This document shows positions 1-5,433 of a stretch of DNA of 5,433 nucleotides, piece by piece. A program made the position numbers and the translations under genes. The DNA is taken from the NCBI GenBank assembly GCA_003523945.1, contig DOFS01000503.1:1-5433 (forward strand), read 5' to 3'. A model generated the notes under the pieces. The model had not been told where the DNA came from. It did not search any database and saw only the letters and a list, made by a program, of their open reading frames with translations. Positions within the stretch are counted from its first letter, which is position 1; each line of letters begins with the position of its first letter. The stretch is from Nitrospiraceae bacterium. Its GTDB lineage: Bacteria; Nitrospirota; Nitrospiria; Nitrospirales; UBA8639.

Positions 1-680
1 CGCAAGTATTCCTGGATGCCCTGTTCGTGATGGAACAGGTGGGTTTCTCCGGTGGTGCCATCTTTAAACGTGAGCTTGAGGCCCTTGTGTAGATAGGCCT
101 TGGCGTCCAGGGTTTCCTGCAACACGGCGGGATCGAATTGAATCGTTTTGCCAAAGATTTTTGGGTCGGGACGAAAATAGACCGAGGTCCCGGTGCCCCG
201 TGCATTGCCCAGGGCTTTGACCGGACCTTGAGGTATTCCGGCCTGATACGTCTGCTCCCACTCCTTGCCATCGCGTTTGACCTGCACTTCCAGGTGACGG
301 GAAAGGGCATTCACCACCGAGGCGCCGACTCCATGCAAGCCGCCGGAATGGATGTAGCTTCCTGTATCAAACTTTCCTCCGGCATGTAAGGTCGTCATGA
401 TAATTTCCAACGCGGACTTTTTGTGCTTGGGGTGTTTGTCCACTGGAATGCCACGACCGTTATCGGTGATGCGGAGACCCTCTCGGGATTTATCCAGTTC
501 CACGATGATGTGGGTGGCATAGCCATTAATGACTTCATCTATCGCATTATCCAGAATTTCCCAGACTAAGTGGTGCAGGCCCGTCTTATCGGTGCCTCCG
601 ATATACATGGCGGGGCGGCGTCGGACGGGCTCGATCCCCTCCAGCACTAATATGTCACTGGCATCATATGTTTTACCCAT
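1..680 (-). CDS. parE: DNA topoisomerase IV subunit B (ParE), N-terminal 226 codons, cut by window edge
   Basis: This is the ATPase subunit of topoisomerase IV, which with ParC forms the A2B2 enzyme that decatenates daughter chromosomes. The visible part is the GHKL ATPase domain and the start of the transducer domain. The N-box ELLDNAIDE-like stretch is at residues 41-49 (EILDNAIDE, Asn45 for Mg-ATP), the G1 motif DNGRGIP is at 73-79, LHAGGKF is at 98-104, and the ATP-lid motif GGLHGVGASVVNALS is at 113-127. GTGTSVYFRP follows near 165. The ATG at 678-680 is preceded by AAGGA with a 7-base gap. The gene continues leftward out of the window; about 640 residues would be usual, so roughly a third is seen. 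GyrB is the alternative, since the ATPase domains are close. ParE is preferred because the partner gene looks like parC and because the run LHKGLKLTFKDG resembles E. coli ParE. It lies 68 bases downstream of parC with no terminator between them. Confidence 0.9.
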   Translation of the reverse strand, partial: MGKTYDASDILVLEGIEPVRRRPAMYIGGTDKTGLHHLVWEILDNAIDEVINGYATHIIVELDKSREGLRITDNGRGIPVDKHPKHKKSALEIIMTTLHAGGKFDTGSYIHSGGLHGVGASVVNALSRHLEVQVKRDGKEWEQTYQAGIPQGPVKALGNARGTGTSVYFRPDPKIFGKTIQFDPAVLQETLDAKAYLHKGLKLTFKDGTTGETHLFHHEQGIQEYL

Positions 681-687
681 GAACGGA

Positions 688-692
688 TCCTT
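688..692 (-). promoter_or_regulatory. Ribosome binding site of parE
   Basis: The minus strand reads AAGGA, then 7 bases, then ATG. This is a good Shine-Dalgarno match at ideal spacing, and it supports the ATG at 680 as the parE start. Confidence 0.75.
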
Positions 693-748
693 GTGAGTGA
701 AGAGATGTCAATAAGGTTAGCAAGTGCATTCTGCCGTGTTTCAGGAAG

Positions 749-3163
749 CTAAGGAGTGATGTCGGTTTGGAAGATTGGAACAGTTAATTCACCCGGAACC
801 ATGCCGGTCAGTCGTCCTCGCTTCAACAAGGGATGCCCCTTTCCCCCCCGTCCGACCACCTGGTACTTGCGAAGGGAGACGGGAAGGGTTCCGCCATCTT
901 CTTTGACAAGCACCAGTTCCTGCTCTTTGGATGACAATAGGGCAAATCCAACCACTGTATCGTTCTGGTCTAATTTCAGGACGATGACTCCCCGGCCGGG
1001 TCCGGCCAATTGCCCCACCTCCTCGGCCTGGCAGAGCAAGGCTCGCCCCCGAGCCGAGACGACGGCCACCACGGTTTTTTTCAGGGGAGCGGTCACATGA
1101 CTGACCCCGACGACTTCTTCCCCTTCCTTGAGTTTGCAAAATTTGCGGCCCAGGCGAGTCGAAGGTTCCTGGAAGGTGCCGAGCTCAAACCGGATCCCCA
1201 TCCCGCTCGAAGTGATGGCGACGGCTTCTCCGTATGTGCCGGGCGGCATGCTGTCGAAAAGTGGCAACGCGCGACCTTTTGACGGTGTAAGGGAGAATGG
1301 TTCGATTGTCCGCATACGCGGGTCGAAGCTCAATCCCTCAATGATCCGTTCTCCATCCTTGAACTTAAAGAGCTTTTGTGCCGGATCTCCAAAACCACTT
1401 CGAGCCGGTGGGATATCGCCGATTCGAATGGAGTAGGCACTGCCATAATTCGAAAAGAACACCACCGAGTCAAGCGTGCTCCCGCCTAAAATCGTCATCA
1501 CCCGATCGCCTTCCCGGACCCGGGCTTTGGAGAGATCTTTAATGAGGCCGACCCGCCGGATCCATCCATCTGCCGAAACGGTAATCACCGCATCTTCTTT
1601 GACTCTGAAGGCATCCGGATCGAATTCAATTTCCTCTGTTTGCTTTCGTCCGATTTTCGTTCGACGTTTATCCCCATAGGTCGTGGCGACTTCCTCCAGT
1701 TCTTGTTTCACCACACCCCATAATTTTGGATTGGACGCCAGAAGGGTTTTGAGGTCCTTGGCCTGGCGCAGCTTGTCTGCCAGCTCATCCAGCATCTTCT
1801 TGATTTCGGTTCGGGATAATTTATAGATGGGTGTTTCCAAAATCGCTTCGGTTTGAATGGGTTCCAGTCCGAAGCGTTGCTGGAGTTTTTCGGCGGAATC
1901 GGCTTTTCCCTCACTTTGCCGGATAATTTTAAGCACCTGATCCAGAGCGTCAAAGATCAGTTTGAATCCATTCAGGATATGAATGCGCCGTTCCAAGACT
2001 TGCAAGTCGTAGGTGAATCGCCGTTTGACGGTGACAAAGCGAAAGTCGATGAACTGTTCCAGCATCTGTTTGAGATTCAGACAGTCAGGACGGGCTACGG
2101 TCGATTCGGGTACCGGAACCAGGCAGGTCAAATTGACGGAAAAATTATTTTGCAGCGGCGTATTTTTAAACAGATACGCCATCGCCAGGTGGGGATCGGC
2201 ATCTTTTTGTGTCTCAAGCGCAATCTGAACTTCCGTCGTGGATTCATCCCGGACATCCACCAATTGCGGCACCTTTTTGGTGATGATTAATTCGCCGATC
2301 CGTTCCACGATCGTGGATTTGTCGACGGCAAAAGGAATGGAAGTAATGAGAATAGCCGATTTCCCCTGGCCCAAGGCTTTGACTTGATATTCTCCACGAA
2401 GCCGGATCGACCCTTGTCCGGTCTCATAGATTCCCCGGATTTCACTCTTGCTGTTCAGAATTTCCCCGCCCGTGGGGAAGTCCGGGCCTTTGAGATACTT
2501 CAGGAGATCGGAAATAGAGGCATCCCGGTTGGCAATCAAGGCGATCGCGGCCTCGATCACTTCTCCTAAATTATGGGGGGGGATATTGGTGGCCATGCCC
2601 ACGGCAATTCCTGTTGATCCGTTGACCAGCAGATTGGGAAAGCGGGCGGGGAGGACCAGGGGCTCTTCCCCTTTGCCGTCGTAATTCGGTTGAAAATCGA
2701 CGGTGTTTTTATTGAGTTCGTTCAGCAGTTCCAGTGCGAGGGGGGTGAGACGGGCTTCAGTATAACGATAGGCGGCAGGGCGGTCCCCGTCCTGGCTGCC
2801 AAAATTTCCATGGCCATCGACCAGCGTGCTGCGTAATGACCAGGGTTGGGCCATTCGGGCCATCGCGTCGTAGACCGCCGCGTCTCCATGTGGATGCCAT
2901 TCACCGATGACCGATCCCACAACTTTGGCGCTCTTGATGGGTGGCCGGTCAGGTACGAGGCGATGGTTGTGAAACATGGAGAATAAAATGCGCCGCTGTA
3001 CCGGTTTCAATCCATCCCGGATATCGGGAAGGGCTCGAGAGGTAATGACCGAGAGCGCGTAATTTAAATAGCGTTGCCGCGTGGTCTCATCCAGCTGAAC
3101 CGGGGTGATCTGCGAAGGGTTGTTGTTGGAAGCGTCGGTTCCAGAGCGGGTTCGTTTGGCCAT
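749..3163 (-). CDS. parC: DNA topoisomerase IV subunit A (ParC / GyrA family), 804 aa, complete
   Basis: This is the DNA breakage-reunion subunit of a type IIA topoisomerase; a tyrosine attacks each strand to form a covalent 5'-phosphotyrosine. The winged-helix/tower core starts at RYLNYALSVI (31-40). The DNA-gate helix carries HPHGDAAVYD (90-99). The catalytic Tyr134 lies in AYRYTEARL, preceded by Arg133, and NLLVNGSTGIAVGMATNIPPHN (from 177) is the classic core block. A coiled-coil dimer arm runs about 365-495. The C-terminal pinwheel, about 520-780, shows five repeats, near 525, 565, 646, 696 and 748. Five blades, and KARVREGD where the blade 1 GyrA box should be, match E. coli ParC better than GyrA (six blades, QRRGGKG). 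Length lies between E. coli ParC (about 752) and GyrA (875). The ATG is preceded by AAAGGA. The stop is TAG. A polar, Asn-rich tail of about 20 residues precedes the core. GyrA in an organism with a single type IIA enzyme cannot be excluded. Confidence 0.93.
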   Translation of the reverse strand: MAKRTRSGTDASNNNPSQITPVQLDETTRQRYLNYALSVITSRALPDIRDGLKPVQRRILFSMFHNHRLVPDRPPIKSAKVVGSVIGEWHPHGDAAVYDAMARMAQPWSLRSTLVDGHGNFGSQDGDRPAAYRYTEARLTPLALELLNELNKNTVDFQPNYDGKGEEPLVLPARFPNLLVNGSTGIAVGMATNIPPHNLGEVIEAAIALIANRDASISDLLKYLKGPDFPTGGEILNSKSEIRGIYETGQGSIRLRGEYQVKALGQGKSAILITSIPFAVDKSTIVERIGELIITKKVPQLVDVRDESTTEVQIALETQKDADPHLAMAYLFKNTPLQNNFSVNLTCLVPVPESTVARPDCLNLKQMLEQFIDFRFVTVKRRFTYDLQVLERRIHILNGFKLIFDALDQVLKIIRQSEGKADSAEKLQQRFGLEPIQTEAILETPIYKLSRTEIKKMLDELADKLRQAKDLKTLLASNPKLWGVVKQELEEVATTYGDKRRTKIGRKQTEEIEFDPDAFRVKEDAVITVSADGWIRRVGLIKDLSKARVREGDRVMTILGGSTLDSVVFFSNYGSAYSIRIGDIPPARSGFGDPAQKLFKFKDGERIIEGLSFDPRMRTIEPFSLTPSKGRALPLFDSMPPGTYGEAVAITSSGMGIRFELGTFQEPSTRLGRKFCKLKEGEEVVGVSHVTAPLKKTVVAVVSARGRALLCQAEEVGQLAGPGRGVIVLKLDQNDTVVGFALLSSKEQELVLVKEDGGTLPVSLRKYQVVGRGGKGHPLLKRGRLTGMVPGELTVPIFQTDITP

Positions 3164-3172
3164 ACGTTCGTA

Positions 3173-3178
3173 TCCTTT
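3173..3178 (-). promoter_or_regulatory. Ribosome binding site of parC
   Basis: The minus strand reads AAAGGA, then 9 bases, then the ATG of parC. It lies in the 86-base gap after the peptidase stop codon, where I see no terminator hairpin and no convincing -35/-10 pair. ParC is thus probably translated from the peptidase transcript. Confidence 0.7.
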
Positions 3179-3249
3179 GATAACTCAGAAGGTCTTGACA
3201 TTCATTTCGGAAGAATCAGGATCTCGGAAGGTGAAACCGTCTTATCACG

Positions 3250-4683
3250 TTACTGAGCAGGTGGGCGTGCGGGGCCAAAGTGTTTTGTGGGCGGTTCAGG
3301 TTCTTCGTCCGTTGATTTGACCAGTGACGGCAGTCCTAACTTGTCCTTGATGCGGGTTTTCACCCAAAACGGATCCCACCATTCCGTAGGATTCACCTGT
3401 TCGCCATGCAAAATCAAACTGAAGTGAAGGTGATCTCCGGCTGCGAGGCCTGTGGTGCCCGATTTCCCTATGGGTTGCCCCAAGGAAACGGAGTCCCCGG
3501 GTTTAACCTCGATTGAAGACAGATGTGCATACAAGGAAAGCAACCCGTATCCATGATCCAGAATAATCGTGTTCCCATAAATTCCCAGGTATCCGGCAAA
3601 CATCACAATTCCGTTATTGGCGGCTTCGACGGGATAATGCTGGGTCACGGCAAGGTCAAATCCCAAATGGTCTTGGGTATCGACGACCTGTCCGTTATAC
3701 GTATATTTGCGGTGGTCGGCGAAGGAGGCTTCAACCTTGGATCCAGAAAGTTGGCGAAACGCCCCTTTCCAGAGAAATTCCTGTTGGCTGGTCTTGGCCA
3801 GATTGGTAATGGTGTCACTATTCATCTTGCGTAAGGTGTCGTTGACCAGAAGGAAATCCTTCAATGGATCGCCCAGACTGTGTAATTCAGGAGTTTGTGC
3901 CAGGATGGTCGGGACGGTTTTTCTAATAAAAGAGTCGGAAATCGTGATCGAGCGAGTACGCCAGGTTTGAGGTTTCACCTGAAAATCCATATCCATGAGG
4001 GCTGTGTTGCCATACCCGTCGTCCGCGATGATTTGAATCGGTGTCGAGGGCGGTAAATTATAAGGAAAGGCAATGAAGGCAAACATGCCGGCTTTGTCCG
4101 GTGATGGATATCCCGGGAAAAAGGCTCGACCAATCTTGACCCCGTGAATAGCCACTTCCGGGACCACTCGATACCGGACGATTCCCGATCCACCTTGCAC
4201 GATAGTCGTTGGCGGTGACAGGAGTTCCAGTCTGGGCGGCGTGAACTGCGGGGTAAATTCCATCTCCAGCCGTTGTCCGTTGCCTTCAAACCAGTTTCGC
4301 CAGGAATAATCCCGCGCGGTTACAATGAGTTGAGCCTGGCCTTGACGTCGAGGCAGGTCTGCACTGGCATAGGGAACGACATCCATCGTGAATTCCTGGT
4401 CCTGTCCCCCGGCCGCTGAGAGCCATCCGTCTGAAGGAAATGATTTGTCGGCCAGGGTGAAGGTTTCCAGGTTGTGAATGATGCGGACCGAAATGTCGCG
4501 AAGGCCGGTTTCATTATCATGAATGCGTAGTACCAGGGGTGTGGTGGGGCCGACCTGTTCGAACGGTTGCTCGAGAGAGATTTCGGGGGGGGTGGAATCT
4601 CCCCATCGTGCGTTCCCAATTAATCCCAGGTAAATGGCGAGAAGGGCCAGGACAATGACAGACAGAAAAACTTTTTTTGACAC
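3250..4683 (-). CDS. M23 family (LytM-type) peptidoglycan metalloendopeptidase with N-terminal membrane segment, 477 aa
   Basis: This is a predicted zinc endopeptidase that cuts peptide cross-links of peptidoglycan on the outer face of the inner membrane. MSKK followed by a hydrophobic stretch at 5-23 is a signal peptide or signal anchor; a signal peptidase site near IGNA (22-25) is possible. Residues about 31-147 and 148-238 look like two beta-rich, immunoglobulin-like domains (TPPEISLEQP at 31; TPPRLELLSPP at 148), an inference from the pattern. A linker of about 100 residues leads to the M23 domain (about 325-435). All expected catalytic residues are there: His339 and Asp343 (HLGFD) and His420 as zinc ligands, with His387 (YAHLS) and His418 (GDHLH) as catalytic histidines, so it should be active rather than an EnvC/NlpD-like degenerate form. 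The tail from 457 is rich in Glu and Pro. The start is GTG, with no in-frame ATG/GTG/TTG between it and the upstream stop at 4711. It is the first gene of the apparent parC-parE unit and is divergent from mreB. The natural substrate cannot be read from the sequence. Confidence 0.92.
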   Translation of the reverse strand: MSKKVFLSVIVLALLAIYLGLIGNARWGDSTPPEISLEQPFEQVGPTTPLVLRIHDNETGLRDISVRIIHNLETFTLADKSFPSDGWLSAAGGQDQEFTMDVVPYASADLPRRQGQAQLIVTARDYSWRNWFEGNGQRLEMEFTPQFTPPRLELLSPPTTIVQGGSGIVRYRVVPEVAIHGVKIGRAFFPGYPSPDKAGMFAFIAFPYNLPPSTPIQIIADDGYGNTALMDMDFQVKPQTWRTRSITISDSFIRKTVPTILAQTPELHSLGDPLKDFLLVNDTLRKMNSDTITNLAKTSQQEFLWKGAFRQLSGSKVEASFADHRKYTYNGQVVDTQDHLGFDLAVTQHYPVEAANNGIVMFAGYLGIYGNTIILDHGYGLLSLYAHLSSIEVKPGDSVSLGQPIGKSGTTGLAAGDHLHFSLILHGEQVNPTEWWDPFWVKTRIKDKLGLPSLVKSTDEEPEPPTKHFGPARPPAQ

Positions 4684-4694
4684 GATCGAGGTTA

Positions 4695-4704
4695 CTCTTC
4701 CTCC
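4695..4704 (-). promoter_or_regulatory. Ribosome binding site of the M23 peptidase, unusually distant
   Basis: The minus strand carries GGAGGAAGAG upstream of the GTG start. The best core, GGAGG (4700-4704), is 16 bases from the GTG, longer than the usual 5-9, although the downstream half AGGAAGAG is 11 bases away. No other start codon sits at better spacing in frame. A GTG start plus wide spacing suggests modest translation of a potentially harmful wall hydrolase; that last point is inference. Confidence 0.5.
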
Positions 4705-4739
4705 AAAGGATTACGGGAATAGGAAAAAACGTTCCTCTT

Positions 4740-4767
4740 CTTATACCACACCCGGCCTTCAGAGCAA
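4740..4767 (-). promoter_or_regulatory. Candidate sigma-70-type extended -10 promoter for the peptidase-parC-parE unit
   Basis: On the minus strand TTGCTC (4762-4767) is followed by a 16-base spacer and TATAAG (4740-4745). The bases TGG directly before TATAAG make an extended -10 (TGn). The -10 matches five of six consensus bases, while the -35 matches about three of six, which an extended -10 can offset. Transcription would begin near 4733, giving a leader of about 50 bases that includes the Shine-Dalgarno sequence. This is the best promoter I can see for the leftward genes. Confidence 0.55.
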
Positions 4768-4842
4768 GAGTGAAACGTGCCTGTATAGACGTGAGGGGTT
4801 CCGAGTGTGAATCACATTATCAGAAATCGCTCCTCTGTACTC

Positions 4843-4871
4843 TTGACATGGACACGATGATCGCCTAGCCT
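4843..4871 (+). promoter_or_regulatory. Candidate distal mreB promoter
   Basis: A perfect -35 TTGACA (4843-4848) is followed after 17 bases by TAGCCT (4866-4871), which keeps only three of six -10 positions (first, second and last). If used, it would start near 4878 and give mreB a leader of about 275 bases holding several inverted repeats. The poor -10 keeps confidence low. Confidence 0.25.
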
Positions 4872-4935
4872 GTGCCGGGCCACAGCCAGGTCCAATGCCT
4901 CATATCCCTCCTCTCCAGCAATTCGTTCCGACATG

Positions 4936-4962
4936 AGGGAGATGTGGGGGTTCCCGCTCCCT
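4936..4962. repeat. Inverted repeat able to form a hairpin upstream of mreB
   Basis: AGGGAG (4936-4941) and CTCCCT (4957-4962) are perfect complements 15 bases apart, and an inner GGG/CCC pair (4946-4948 with 4953-4955) can extend the structure. No T-run follows on either strand, so it is not a standard terminator. It would lie within the mreB leader only if the distal promoter is used. A smaller perfect repeat, CTGTG/CACAG, lies at 4870-4885. Confidence 0.5.
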
Positions 4963-5049
4963 GGATAGTTGCTCAGGAGCTTGGCATCAGGGAAGAACCG
5001 GTGGCTTCTTGATTTCAACAACATTCCTGAACATTTTCTCGATTTTCCT

Positions 5050-5079
5050 TTATTTTGCCAAATGGTGTTCCGATATGAT
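5050..5079 (+). promoter_or_regulatory. Candidate proximal mreB promoter with strong -10
   Basis: TATGAT (5074-5079) matches five of six -10 positions in an A/T-rich stretch. The -35 at normal spacing (TTATTT, 5050-5055, 18-base spacer) is poor, so an activator may be needed or the site may be wrong. The start would be near 5086, leaving a leader of about 67 bases. The -10 sits inside an inverted repeat (5067-5096), where a regulator could bind. Confidence 0.35.
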
Positions 5080-5096
5080 GATCGGTAGTGCGGAAC
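5067..5096. repeat. Nested inverted repeats over the proximal mreB -10
   Basis: GTTCCG (5067-5072) pairs with CGGAAC (5091-5096), and CCGAT (5070-5074) pairs with ATCGG (5081-5085) across ATGATG. The two pairings overlap and exclude each other in part. The arrangement covers the TATGAT -10 candidate and the expected start point, so it could be an operator or an RNA structure at the leader's 5' end. The repeats are seen; the function is inferred. Confidence 0.4.
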
Positions 5097-5109
5097 AGGC
5101 TCCGGCCTG
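5096..5109. repeat. Small GC-rich hairpin in the mreB leader
   Basis: CAGGC (5096-5100) and GCCTG (5105-5109) form a perfect five-pair stem with a TCCG loop, about 43 bases before the mreB start. No T-run follows, so it is not a terminator. It could stabilise the leader or be chance. Confidence 0.4.
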
Positions 5110-5110
5110 A

Positions 5111-5433
<323 letters not shown>

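Larger units (their letters stand above)
4798..5073 (+). repeat. Three dispersed copies of heptamer GTTCCGA
   Basis: GTTCCGA occurs at 4798-4804, 4925-4931 and 5067-5073, 127 and 142 bases apart, all in the same orientation. The last two copies extend to GTTCCGAyATGA (11 of 12 identical; 4925-4936 and 5067-5078). Under even base use one copy of a given heptamer is expected far less than once on one strand of 469 bases. They may be regulator sites or chance. Confidence 0.35.

Noticed and set aside
249..257. Loss of the aminocoumarin-contact Arg (E. coli GyrB Arg136) in ParE
   Set aside because: Residue 142 is Glu in the aligned place, but this position varies among ParE proteins and my hand alignment is not firm enough to claim a drug-resistance change.
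539..557. parE residues near the ATP site as a possible inactive or variant ATPase
   Set aside because: The N-box, G1 motif and ATP-lid motif are all intact, so there is no sign of an inactive subunit.
693..748. TTGACA-like -35 upstream of parE on the minus strand
   Set aside because: The matching -10 at normal spacing would be ATCCGT, which is poor and overlaps the ribosome site and start. Read-through from parC explains parE expression better.
756..2684. Many plus-strand open frames of 60-145 codons inside parC
   Set aside because: They lie opposite a long, clearly conserved coding sequence, lack family features and ribosome sites, and are explained as antisense shadows.
3164..3249. Terminator or promoter between the peptidase and parC
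   Set aside because: No GC-rich stem followed by T residues and no paired -35/-10 on the minus strand. A TTGACA on the plus strand here faces into the peptidase gene's 3' end and has no gene to serve.

Overview
This looks like a chromosomal housekeeping segment of a Gram-negative-type bacterium, a little above half G+C by eye. It carries part of a type IIA topoisomerase pair (ParC and ParE), a membrane-anchored or exported M23 (LytM-type) peptidoglycan endopeptidase, and the start of the actin-like cell-shape gene mreB. Nothing in the sequence fixes the taxon. The protein style and the combination of genes would suit Nitrospirota or a neighbouring deep-branching Gram-negative phylum, but that is a guess from memory and not a result.

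Layout. Positions 1-4683 are read leftward as an apparent three-gene unit: the M23 peptidase (4683 to 3250, GTG start), then parC (3163 to 749), then parE (680 leftward, cut by the window edge). The gaps are 86 and 68 bases. I see no rho-independent terminator and no convincing internal promoter in either gap, so co-transcription is the simplest reading. A good extended -10 promoter candidate lies just upstream of the peptidase (4740-4767, minus strand). From 4684 to 5152 there is a 469-base divergent non-coding region with promoter candidates in both directions, several inverted repeats and three copies of the heptamer GTTCCGA. From 5153 to the right edge runs the first 93 codons of mreB on the plus strand.

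How the genes fit together. ParC and ParE form topoisomerase IV, which unlinks daughter chromosomes. The M23 enzyme is predicted to cut peptide cross-links in the cell wall, and MreB organises lateral wall synthesis. The locus therefore joins chromosome decatenation to wall remodelling, with mreB diverging from the same intergenic region. ParC is favoured over GyrA because blade 1 of its C-terminal domain lacks a GyrA box and the domain appears to have five blades, as in E. coli ParC.

I found no mobile element, CRISPR array, tRNA, rRNA or defence system, and no clearly new biological system. The points worth a second look are modest: alanine at the main quinolone position of ParC, a GyrA-box-like motif in the last blade, a Thr in place of a conserved Asn in the MreB nucleotide site, the gene order, and the structured mreB upstream region.
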